From Bimuria novae-zelandiae CBS 107.79 (taxonomy: Eukaryota > Ascomycota > Dothideomycetes > Pleosporales > Didymosphaeriaceae): a DNA stretch of 64,000 nt. Each line of letters starts with the position of its first letter. The first letter of the stretch is position 1. A program made the position numbers and the translations under genes. This document shows positions 45,235 to 55,989 of the stretch, in pieces. The stretch is taken from positions 2,117,388 through 2,181,387 of the forward strand of contig ML976656.1 of the NCBI GenBank assembly GCA_010015655.1, read 5' to 3'. Below the pieces are notes generated by a model. That model was not told the origin of the DNA and made no database searches. It worked only from the letters and a program-made list of their open reading frames with translations.

Positions 45235-47996
45235 AGCTACGATTAATAATATTAAATTATTAAAGCTAGGCGAAACTTTCTCGTACACAAAAACTACTGC
45301 TAAATATAGTGTTGTACGGTCTATATTGATCCGAAGGCATAGAGGAATAACGCGCCCTACATAAGTCAAGAACTCTAGTCAGTAAAAGCTCACCCTATAG
45401 CAAGAGGAGGAGCTTGTACGATATATTAAAAGACTTACAGAGAGACATATACCTCCTACTAGAGAGATGATACGGAACTTTGCCTTAACAATAGCAAAGG
45501 AGCCAGTCAGCGAGAGCTAGGTTACCCGCTTTATTAACTAATATAGTATTTATCTTATCTTGTAATGGACCGTCGGGATAGACAGTAATCGCTACAACGC
45601 TAATTTAGTAGATAAATATCGCCTCTATTTTAACCTTCTATATAGCAAGATAGATTAATATCGCATAGATCCTCGTCATATCTACAATATGGATGAAAAA
45701 GGCGTCCTGATCGGTATTGTTGGTAGATCAAAGAGAATATTCAGCAGACAAATGTGGGAGAAGAAGGAGGTTAGAGCATTACTCTAAGATAGCAATCGCG
45801 CATGGATCACGCTCCTGGCATGTATCTGCGCTAATGGATTAGCTCTGCCGCCAAGCCTTATCTATGAGGCTGCCAACAAGGGCATCCAATCAAGCTAGGT
45901 AGAGGATATTAAGGCAGGATATTATGAAGTCTTTATTACCTTATTATCCTCTAGCTGGACAAACAACGATATTGGACTTGCCTGGCTTGAGCAAGTGTTT
46001 GATCGCTGTATAAAAGAGAAGGCTCGACGATCATATCGACTTTTAATCCTAGATAGCCATGGCTCCCACATCACTATAGACTTTATTAACTATTGTAATT
46101 AGAATAAGATCCTGCTTACTATTCTGCCTCCTTATTTAACTTATACGCTTTAGCTACTTAACGTTGCGATGTTTAAGCCTTTATTAATAGCCTACTTAGC
46201 AGAGCTATCAAATTACCTTTATAGAAGCTAGGGCTTAGCTTTTATCACTAAAGGCGACTTCTTCCTACTATTCTAGAATGCGTGGAAGGCCTCCTTTAAG
46301 GAATTAACTATCCTTAGCTCTTTTAGAGCCACAGGCATATCGCCACCTAATCCTACACTAAACATTAACTTTTCCAGGTCACCGAAAGGTCGATATCCAT
46401 CAATTTTTCGTTAAAACACGACTTAAATACCTTCGTAAATCTATTTTCTAGCGTCCTCTTTTAGCTACAGGTGTTGTGGCAGGCGCACTACCCTATTTTC
46501 TCTTTTAGCTCCCTAGTAAGCTAAAATCTTTTTAAAATAGCCCGTACGCCGCTTAGATTTTCACGTTTAGTTAAAGGCTATAACTATAGCTAAGACAAGG
46601 AGATAGTCGTGACACTCCTTGCTCTTGCAAGATATAGGCACCTGCTAGGCCTAAATACAAAGGCTCTCCATGCGAAGAGCTATAGCACGATTTAATAAAG
46701 CACTAGCTTTTAATATCTATAACAACGAGAGCTGCCCGCAGCTCTCTAAAGACTAACTATTAGCGTCCCTAACCTAACACAACACGTAAATAAGGTAGCC
46801 AGCCTGGCCTTATATTATACGACTCTTGGGGATAAAGAAGAAGGACAGGCCTAGCTCTGCCTTCCTACTACACCTATCTCCTTCGACACAGGCATCGCTA
46901 AGCCTAGTACAAAGGCTCTCCTCGCGCAGAGCCACGGCTCCGATTTAATAGAGCACTAGCTCTCTACATCTATCCACTCTTTCCTTTTCTTTCTTCTCAC
47001 AGCACTAAACTGCCTCTAAACATATATAAGGGATTCACCCTAATATACATACACTGCTTAGTCTCCCTAACGGGAAGGGGAGCTATAGCTTAAAATAGTA
47101 GTAATACCCGCGCAGGCAAGAAATGCTTTCTAAGGTAGTATATTAGTACTATAATTCTATAGCTTAGCACGTCGTATATGCCCTTTAGGAGGCGAGATAG
47201 TGGACTTAATCCCTATTAACTAGACGAAAAATAAATACCAACCAACCAACCAACCAAGCCACCTAATCCTAATTTTATCCTTAATAGGTTCACCTAGGAT
47301 TAAGAATCAGGCGATAACTCCTTATTAGGGCTTAGTGATCATGACTAGAGAAAGATAGATAGGCTTATACAATTAGCAGTAAAGGAACAGGGTAGTTAAG
47401 ATACAAAAAAGCTTCGTTAATTACTCTACTATCTATCTGTTAAAAATGAGCTGCTTAAGTATGACAACGATAGGCTTAGGCAGGCGCTATCTATTAAGAA
47501 GAAGCGTAAGAAGAAGGGCAAAACTCTAGACCTTTAATAGCGCTAGGAGTATTATAGTAGGGCTATCTTATAGTTACTAAGGAAAGTAAGGGAGGCACGT
47601 TATCGTTAATTAATTAAAGAGCAGGAAGATAAGTAGTAGTAGCTTTAAAAAGTAGAGATAGCAGAGCTGAAGAAGGCAGCTAAGCTATATAAGGAGAAAA
47701 TATAGCAGGAAAAGCGTGCCGCGCGAGAGGCAGCTAAGAAGGCGAAGGAGAAGGAGAGGGCTGAAAAGGCTGCTCAGCGCGCTGCCCAGAAGTCTGCCCG
47801 CGACGCTGAAAAAGCTCTACAAGTATCCCAAAAGGGTAAGAAAAAGGCCTCTCAGCCATCTCTACAGAGCAGAAAGCGTCAGAAACGTGGTGTGGATGCT
47901 GCAGATATTGGGGAGGCCTCAGAGGGCGCATCTGCTGCCCCGAGCAAATCTACACGCAGCGGCCGCGACGTCAAGCTTCCAGACAGATTTAAATAG
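45235..47996 (+). pseudogene. pogo/Fot1-type DDE transposase (copy A), interrupted by an insert
   Basis: The coding text starts near LLKLGETFSYTKTTAKYS. It continues with a CENP-B-type HTH region (QEEELVRYIKRLTERHIPPT), the first catalytic box (YNMDEKGVLIG, about 45690), the second (LLILDSHGSHIT, about 46050) and an LPPYLTYTL box. At 46356 an insert breaks in; text resumes at 47258 (PPNPNFILNRFT) and runs through a Lys/Arg/Ala-rich coiled-coil tail to RDVKLPDRFK and TAG at 47994. Several TAG stops fall at Trp sites. The C-terminal part (47700-47996) is still open and less mutated. Confidence 0.85.
46356..47257 (+). mobile_element. Non-LTR retroposon insert with (CCAA)n tail and 14-bp target duplication
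   Basis: A 902-bp insert is flanked by perfect GCCACCTAATCCTA copies (46342-46355 and 47258-47271). It ends in about five CCAA units (47237-47257). Removing the insert and one copy joins the host transposase reading ISPPNP to NFILNRF. It carries no ORF of note and contains an internal direct repeat (core CAAAGGCTCTCC, near 46660 and 46909). It is a SINE-like or 5'-truncated LINE copy, of a different family from the TAC-tailed LINE. Confidence 0.8.
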
Positions 47997-48151
47997 TGCA
48001 AATGAATCGCAGCTATCAAATTACTACCCTGCAAGAAAAATCTCGTGATAATATTGATCGTGGGTGGTGCTGTAGCCTTGTTTTCAATGGAGCGTTTTTG
48101 GTGTTGCCCGCGCATCACGCGAATCCGCGCATCACGCGCACGGACACGTTA

Positions 48152-50677
48152 CCTAACAAGCGCCCAGATCACATGTGTAGCGGGATTTTACGAAACCACC
48201 GATAATAGAGTGAATTGCCGAAGGATTCTTGTTCATTCTCGCATTCTGAGAATCGGTTTTCCACTCTTACAGTGTCTTCTCAGAAAACGCAAATTATAGC
48301 GCTCACACATATCATCGAATATGCAATGGCCTATGAGGGGCTTGGACCCTACACCATCGTCGGTCCATCATTGAGGCACAGCAAGACGCCCGCTTGGGTA
48401 CGGCTTACTTGCTTCTACTTTGACACGGAGTTGTCAACGCGTGCGTTGTGCGCATTACATTTGGGGTGCCTTCTTGTATCATGCAGATTTGTGAAAGCGA
48501 TTGGAAATCTCGTCACCTCCAGCACTGAATCGACGAGAAGGTGAGAGGAGGTGTGACATCGGCGCCTAAACATGGCCCATGTTTGGTGCCATTGGATTGC
48601 GGCAATTCTTACTCATCACTATTGGTGGTTTGCCGTGCCGCTTCGCCTTGAGGCAGTCTTGGACGAATTTTGCTGTGCCTTAAGCATAAGTTACTCGATA
48701 GAGATTTCTGCCCTATAGTCGGGGCAATTAATTTGCAATTATTTGGTGCTATTAAGGTATACGGTGCACGCATCGTAGCCAAGCCGTACCAGTCGTGTTT
48801 ACACAACCTCAGAATAAGACTGTGGGAAGGTACCAGAGGCAGACAGAGGGCACAGCTTGTCGTTGGGAGCGCTTGGTTGGAGAGATGATAAGCGCCGACG
48901 GAGGTTGAAAGTGAGCTTGATCCTGCACGCTCATCTATTGGTCGCTTGCATGGCGTGCTGGATGCTATTTTAAGCGCTATGGACAAGGCGCTTAAAAGAG
49001 AGCTCAAATTATGACTCCGGGCCCTGAAACCGCTCCTGCATCACAATGAATGATTGGCTGACCTGATATCGTTACTGTGTTGAGAGTATCGTCGAGACAA
49101 GTTTCAGAGGTCGCGGCCTTTCCTTCCCCATTAAGGACTAGATAAATGCTGATCAGACCCTTTTGCGTACATAATTATTTTTAGATTCGTAAAAACCGAA
49201 TCCTAATTTTCTATCTTCGATTTCCGTATGCTTGAATCGCTATAGCCAGTATTTAAGGCGACACTCCCCGCCAAAAATGAAAACTTCAATCCGGCCCTCA
49301 AACAGAGCAAGGAAAGCGAAACTTGAATTTTTATTATGCTCCACCCGTTATTGAATTGGTGGTGACGAATACGCATTCGCTGCAGGGAATGCATAGTGGT
49401 TTGAGAGAAGTTTGACTGCTCTTGCACTTGTTCTCGAATGTTTGCTAACGCTAAGTTACCTTTACAGAGAAAATAACGTCGTCTGACTCGTTAAACACCT
49501 CGGTGGCGGCCGCGACAGTTCCCCCGGGCCATAATGCGTCCTGCCGCATCGATTCAGATCTGTAGGGTCGCCGTTGCGGCCATCGCGGGCATAGACCAGC
49601 AAGAAGACGAGCCAGCTCTACAACATACCGTAATAAGTCCATCGAACGCATCAACAGTCGTCTTATCGTGTTGACGTTACGATACCTCTTTGGCGCTGTC
49701 ACAACACAATACGCAGCCACTGATTGATTTCTTGATCAGCCCATCGCTAGCTGAGTTTGCGACGTCCCAGATCAACAAATCCTTAGGCTGATCGGCATCC
49801 CCTATCTAATAAACCGCCTCACAGACATCTAGCATGCTTATACTGGTACCACAGAATAGTACAGATGGGCAGACATCCTCGTTGACTGTAATCATGCCCG
49901 TGTGGAAGGAGTGGCGGCCCTTCGGAACACACGAAACGTATGCCTCGCCTCCACTTCCCTAGCTTCCATCTGTCACTGACGTTACGTACATCTCGCCCTA
50001 CTGACGTATCTGCGCCTGTATTTCTGTTCCTTCAATTGCCATTCCTGTGTATATGCTGTACTAGAGGCTTTGTCGTGATTTACGACTTCGACGCCTTCAC
50101 ACTTGCCCTACTGTGCATCCTAGGTTTCTGCTAGCTTGCCCTCGTGCCCTCGTGCCCTCATGCCTTATAATACTAAATTTCCTTGTCCTTTCACTAGGTT
50201 CCTATGTGGCTGTGTATCTGAGTTGTGGTCCGCCGAGCGCAGCGGCAGCAGCGGTTTGTCGCGACGTACGTCCACGAGAACACTGCTTATTTGAGTGCGC
50301 CATCGCGTTGATGTTAGGATGAGAGCGCTCTTGCGAATGCTCATGCAGCCTGTCGGGTGGCGAAGTAGGACCTACTGATTCGCAAAGACCTCGGTATAAG
50401 GAGAGGCCACGACACTCCCAAGCAGCCACCAATAGTATGATACGTAGCTGTACATGGCGTTTTTGAGTGCAAGGGCGTTTCCCATATGGGTATTCAGGCG
50501 AGCGCGGGCACATGTTGCGGGGTACAAAAGAAGGGTGCGGCGATATGAGCCGCACGGCATTGTCGTGCACGGGCGATTTTGGCGTGCGGACATTCACGCT
50601 ACGGTCAAATTGGCCGTGTGGGTGAATCGACCGCACAGAGAGTTCGCCCGCACGGGCGGATTGTGGCGTGGGGGTGC
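48152..50677. other. No gene recognised (about 2.5 kb)
   Basis: Several ORFs of 65-145 codons exist on both strands (48215-48544, 48609-49007, 49451-49720, 50202-50636). None shows a recognisable domain or coherent gene structure. Near 50568-50675 two copies of a GCACGGGCG...TTGGCGTG-type motif occur in direct order. Old transposon remains are possible. Confidence 0.45.
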
Positions 50678-51232
50678 TTAAGGCGCAGGGGCTGATAGGC
50701 CGTAACGTGGCTCACCACCGCGGCCCGGCTCAGTTGCATAGAGTTGAGGGTCCCAAAGAGGGAGTTTTAACGCCTCTGAACGTTCCTTTGTGCGCGTCAG
50801 CAAGCGAGAAAGACCTGACTGGGTAACTAAGAGCTTTTTCGCGAGGTTGTACTGTGATACTCCGGCCGACATCGCCCCGACGGCATATGCTTTTGTCTCT
50901 GGCGGCAACTCGCGACGATTGATCTTTGTAACTTTAACTTTTGCGGGCTTTAAATCGCGCGGCTTTCTGCGAGTCGTTGGTATCTTTTTCGGCTTAATTT
51001 GGGCGCGTTTTGGTGGAGATATCGGGCACTGAAGTGGGTGACTTCGTGTTGATGATGGCGCGCCGAGGTGTTGGGGTCTGTGCTCAAGAACGCTATGACT
51101 CAATTGGGACGAGCTCCTCGTATCTCTCGAGCCAACGAAGGAAGTGCCGACGTTTTTCCGGCCAGCCTCCCGGTCAGCGCATTGTCGCGCTTTCGCCCTT
51201 CCATCCTCTCTCTTCACAACGTCCCTTCTCAC
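50678..51232 (-). pseudogene. N-terminal HTH fragment of a Tc1/mariner-type transposase
   Basis: The frame is open 184 codons but starts with GTG, not ATG. Its second half reads KRAQIKPKKIPTTRRKP, then an HTH (ELPPETKAYAVGAMSAGVSQ, YNLAKKLLVTQSGLSRLL) followed by LPLWDPQLYATEPGRGG, typical of the start of fungal Tc1/mariner transposases. After GEPRYG the catalytic domain is absent. On the minus strand, just before the Lys-rich part, CACCAAAACGCG (about 51006-51017) equals part of the terminus of the Tc1/mariner copy at 45093-45104. This is a truncated copy of a related element. Confidence 0.6.
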
Positions 51233-51282
51233 ATTGTACTTCGTTTTCGTTTACCTATGCTTTCGCCGACATACTTAGTCCT

Positions 51283-53741
51283 ATGAGAATTCACAAAGGC
51301 GACATCGTCCGAGCAACCCAATCACGACCCACGAGTCTGCCAGCGATGATTCCGTCTCGGTCGGAAATACTCCAATCTAAACCGATAGGAGATGGATTGA
51401 ATAGCGTCTGCGATTCATTCAATTCGATATGCAAAGACCTAGGGATACCAGCTTCCCCGCAAGCGTTGGATCAAATGGGAAATGAAGGTAACACTGCGCG
51501 TCTATAACAAGGTGCGTTTCTAACGCACTCTTAGACACCCAAAACCTGTCGCTTGCTCTCGTCTCAGCTCTTCAGATCCTTCCTGCCGCTCGTCTTCTGC
51601 ACTCGAAAACTGGTAGTAGTCTCTTCAGTCACCTCTCGAAACTTAACTCCGCAATCAGCTCCGACGACTTCGATATAGAACGAATACGGCCTCTATGGAA
51701 CGCGGTTCTTAACAAACAATCTGACGATGTTATTTGGAATAAAGCCGAAGCCGTTGTCACCGAATCGACCCCCCCGTCTCGTCCACCGTCATCCTTTCAG
51801 CAAACACCATGGCTACGCAGCACGAGCAGCTTCGCAAACTCGACCGAACATCGCAAATACGTAGACGACGTGCTGAAAGAGGAGTTGGGGCCGATGTATG
51901 TCGGGATCCCTGGTTTCTTCGAAGCCTTCTTCGGCGAAATCGCGGGCCTCAAGCTAGCAGCGCAGGCAGTGTTCGAAAGGTGCAAAGCAGGGGATAATCC
52001 GCTCTACCGGGAGGAAAGCGGCTGGCAGGGCTGGCCTGAAGGAGCGAGGGAACGCGACGTCTTGCGCTGGTTCGCAGAGGTTACGGGCCAGTTCGTGGAC
52101 TTGGCGGAAGAGCATCAGCCGGCCTCCAGGGCTCGTCGGCGACCGCTGGCACAGCCGCACCAGCCCTTGCAAGGCTCCACGGCTGATCGCAAGCTGGATG
52201 TCGGCTTCGTGGACGACCCGAGCGCCGGCCTGCACTCCAAATGCCACTGGAAGCAGATCCTCGTACCCGGAGAACTCAAGAGCAACCCATCCGCCGACAA
52301 AGCCTCCAAAGCATGGCTAGACCTAGGGCGATATGCGAGGGAGGTGCTGGCCGCCCAAGATAGCCGCCGTTTCGTCCTTGGCTTTACTCTCTGCGGATCG
52401 CTCATGCGGCTGTGGGAGTTCGACCGACTGGGGGGCATCGCGTCCGAGCAGTTCGATATCAATGGAGACGGGCTACAATTCGTATCTGTGGTACTCGGGT
52501 TCCTCTGGCTGAATGAGAAGCAGCTTGGATTCGACCCTTCCTTCATTACGGCCGGAGACGGTCGGTACATCGAGATCGAACGAAACAATCGGAAGGAACG
52601 TCTCATCATCGATGAGGTCATGAAACGAGCGCCCTGCGTCGCCGGCCGAGCCACAACCTGCTGGAAAGCCCATCGCGAGGGAGACGATTCGCGAATACCC
52701 CTTGTCATCAAAGACTCGTGGCAGTTTCCGGAGCGCGAAGAGGAGGGCGAATTGCTGCGCGAGGCGACTGAGAAGGACGTGGTCAACGTCGCGAGATACT
52801 ATCACCACGAGACGGTCTGTGTTGGCGGCCAGGACGACGATATCCGCGGAAACGTACGACGTGGCCTGGACATAACAAAAGCGAAAAACTACAGGCCGGA
52901 AAGCTCGATGCCGCCTCCAAGCACGGCTGGGCGTCGCGTCTCGCGGATAGGCCGGAGCAGCACCGCCGGGCGGAAGCGGTCCTCAAGCTACACAGACGCG
53001 CCGTTGCCACCTAGCAAACGCACGTGTTCAACCTCTCCGGTAAAGGGTGACAGGGCGACAGCGAATCGAGTGCATCGCCGCGTTATTGTCCGAGACTATG
53101 GGAAGGCTATCTATAAAGCGAACTCAAGGGTCAGCCTTCTTGCTGCGCTGGAAGGCTGCATCAACGGATACGAGTCGCTACACAAACGGGCCGGCTTGCT
53201 ACAATGCGACATCTCACCGAACAACCTCATGCTTAACGAGGAAATTGACAACCCCTCCTGGCGCGCATTCTTGATCGACCTCGACCTTGCCGTCAAGGAG
53301 CAGCGCGAGAACTCTTCAGGAGCACGAGGGAAGACCGGAACACGAGCGTTTATGGCGATCGGTGTGCTTCTAGACGACGAACTGCATTCCTTCATGCACG
53401 ATCTGGAATCGTTCTTCTGGGTGCTATTCTGGACATGCATTCACTATGACGGGCCGGGCAGAGATATCGGGGCGACGGAGTTTGAGTGTTGGAATTACGA
53501 GAGTGATCGGAAGCTGGCAGGTTCCAAAAAGAGCATCGTCGATGATGAAAGGGACTTCCTCAAGATCGCGGAGATGAACTTTACACCATATTATCAGGCG
53601 TTGATCCCTTGCGTGAATAGACTACGAAGAAAGGTGTTTCCGAATGGTGGGAGGTGGAGGGATCCGAACCCGAACCTGTACTTTGAGATGAAGGAGATAC
53701 TTCGGGCAGCACGGGATGATTTGAAGAGATTAGAGCAATAA
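51283..53741 (+). CDS. FunK1-type fungal protein kinase, 2 exons, 803 aa
   Basis: Exon 1 is 51283-51487 and exon 2 51535-53741; the 47-bp intron (GTAACA...CTCTTAG with TCTAAC branch text) joins GNE to DTQNLSLALVSALQ in frame. The N-terminal half (about 70-430) matches the usual FunK1 regulatory part with FVSVVLGFLWLNEKQLGFD. The kinase lobe follows: IPLVIKDSW with Lys461 as the ATP-site Lys, catalytic LLQCDISPNNLM with Asp627, and LIDLDLAV with Asp650/Asp652 in the DFG position, then GTRAFMAIGVL and HDLESFFWVLFW. A basic Ser-rich insert (about 530-580) separates the lobes. FunK1 kinases are expanded in fungi; targets are unknown. The start could instead be ATG 51349. It has no RIP damage and looks functional. 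Confidence 0.88.
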
Positions 53742-54199
53742 GGAGATGTATTATTACGCACCACGCCTATGAAAGCCCTCCTATGTGTCTCCCTCGTAGA
53801 GGGGCCTAAGCCTAAGATGCGTCCGCATCGGCTAGCTGGATAAGGCCAGTTTCAGGTCATCGCCTCTGCCCGCTGCATTGGTAAGGGTCTTCTGTCACCT
53901 TCTGGTCACCTAGTCACCTGCATATCTAGCCTGATGAGAACGGCATGGATCGATGCTGTTGAGAAGGGAGTCGATCGGTGAGAGATCCATCGCACTCTAG
54001 GCAGTGTGGCCCCGTCTGGAGCCTCAACTCATCAACGCTGGCTCCTTGTTTTAAACAACCATCATGATTCGCTATATACCCAAAATGAAGCAAATACCAA
54101 AAGAGTAGTCCCAAAGTTCTATCATCCGCATATAGGTCGATCCTTCCCAATAACATGTCCAATAAAGGAAGGCCATGAGCATCCTGCAGCCAACAGCCT
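53742..54199. other. Intergenic, no gene recognised
   Basis: Sequence between two convergent genes (kinase and low-complexity gene). No terminator-like or repeat structure stood out. Confidence 0.5.
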
Positions 54200-55587
54200 T
54201 CAAGTAGGCCCTCTATCGTTCTCAGAATCGCTGAACTCGCGCCAAAATGCTCGACTCTCTTCAGAGGTCATTCGCCTCAACGACCCTCCATATCTTAGAG
54301 CTCGGTGGCCGTGATTGTCAGGGCGTCCATTCGCAACCCTGGTAGAATTAGGATCGTTGTTGGCCAGAGGAATAAGACGGCGACGCCTTGTTGGATTTGT
54401 GGGGTTTGCTTGGCTGCCTGCTGTGGTGTCTTCACCTGAAGCGCTGCTGGCCTCGTCTTCGGGATATTGACTAAAATTTTCAAGCACAGTGAGCATGCCG
54501 TTGGTTGGTGTCCCCAGTTGCAAGCCGCTTCCATCGACCGAAGCTACGTCGCCCAGACTATCTCGCGCTCGTGCGTTGCCATTCTCGACATTCCCAGTCG
54601 GAAGAGGAGTTTCCGGGCGACGCACGGATCGGAAGCGTGACCAGAAAGTGCTGCCGTCCACGCGTCTTGCCATTGTTCTTGTGTTGCGGGATCCGCTTGC
54701 GGCAAGAAATCGCTTAAGCGAGTCGGGCGCTCTTCTTCTCTCAGCGTGCTGTCAGACATATTCCTCCCAGCTTGACGGTTATAATTGGGAACACTTCCAT
54801 TCGTAACCGTATGGGTAGCTGGAGTAGTGTTGCCGAAGGGAGTAACGTTGAAAACGCCAGAATTGCTAGAATTGTCCGCTTGTAGATTGAAGTGGTTCGT
54901 TTGAGGAGCACCTAACGAAGCCGGATTTTCCGTAACAGCGGCTACAGGGGGTTCAGAGGAATCGGTGTGGAAGAGGTCGAAGCCGTTGGGCGAAAAGGTC
55001 CAGGATTCGGACATACATGCTGAGGGTTGATCATTCTGGGAATGGATAGCCTCCTCTAATAGTCGACTCTCGTCGGCAGACCAATCGCGTAAATGATTGT
55101 CTAAGTTCGTCGGAGTGGGTTGATCATACGAAGCGATGTTTGACGCTTCTGCTCGGTGATCGCGTCTATCGCCCTCTGCGTTGTCTTGGGGGGTGTTGTT
55201 TGGGGTACGGCTGTTCGAAGTATCGGCGGATAACATGGATGCTGAGGGAGTGCTGTCCCGGCCTTGGCTATTGACGTCTTCTCCCCTACGCATAGGATTG
55301 GCTAGATAAAGTGGCTCCAGTGGGTCGCCTGAGGTACCATTTGGTGTGCTGTTCCGGGCTGCTGCGGGGAGAGTGCTCTGAAAACCTATCTCCATTCTGC
55401 CTACATCGGTCATTCGGGGTAGAATATCCCTCGCAAAAGTGAAAGGAGGACTAATGCCATTATTGACTTCTCCATTCCCGGTTGGGTAAGCATTGCCCTG
55501 GCTTGTTGGATTGGAAGTGTTTGAAGTCGAGGGGCCCGATTGGTTGTCAGGGTCGGGCATGATGCTGTTCGATTGAGCGGCGGGCAT
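54200..55587 (-). CDS. Low-complexity Asn/Ser/Thr-rich hypothetical protein, one frame change
   Basis: ATG at 55587 opens 347 codons to a stop at 54544. The protein is disordered: Asn, Ser, Thr and Pro rich with few hydrophobic runs. A second minus-strand frame (54673-54200, 157 codons) overlaps its end and looks equally coding (RRLIPLANNDPNS, then RRMTSEESRAFWREFSDSEN). The two are probably exons of one gene joined by a short intron, or one gene with a frameshift, at about 54560-54720. I could not fix the splice sites. A nuclear or regulatory role is possible but nothing proves it. Confidence 0.55.
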
Positions 55588-55802
55588 GATGCTCTAGGAT
55601 GGAGATGCTGATGATAGTCCTATGTAGAGCTCTGCGAGGACGCAGGTGGCCAGAACAACTTTACAGCATAATTAGAACATCTTATTTGGGTGTATTTGCT
55701 CATACTTTAGATGGAATCAAGATGCCCGACTTTTGAAGTTGCTACCCCTGCAGGAATCCCTGCTGCACGTGACGGCCGACTTTATTGAGATTACCCTTTG
55801 TA
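55588..55802. other. Flank between the low-complexity gene and the PiggyBac-like element
   Basis: Short upstream region of the minus-strand gene; no extra gene seen. Confidence 0.5.
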
Positions 55803-55989
55803 TCCCTCGCATTGATAACATCTCCCGTACACGGGCCACATATTAGTGGCCAATTAACTTATAGAGTTTTGTAATACTAAATCTGAATTTGTATATTAGC
55901 AATTTCTATTTTACTTATAAAATAGACCTTTCTTAAAATTGTAAATATATATAAATATGCTAATAGGTGCAAGGCGATCTAGCAACAAT

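Larger units (their letters stand above)
45132..48149 (+). mobile_element. pogo/Fot1 DNA transposon copy A with 55-bp inverted repeats
   Basis: Left terminus 45132-45186 (starts ACGTGTCCGTGCGCG) and right terminus 48095-48149 are near-perfect inverted repeats of about 55 bp, each containing internal GCGCGTGATGCGCGG-like repeats. TA duplications flank it (45130-45131 and 48150-48151). The element is 3.0 kb including a 902-bp insert, so about 2.1 kb originally, normal for Fot1-type elements. Confidence 0.92.

Noticed and set aside
52115..52786. 223-codon minus-strand ORF within the kinase gene
   Set aside because: Shadow of the FunK1 coding frame; Ser/Arg-rich as expected for a GC-rich reverse frame.
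54295..54534. Additional minus-strand ORF in the low-complexity gene
   Set aside because: It overlaps the better second frame of the same gene and has no independent support.
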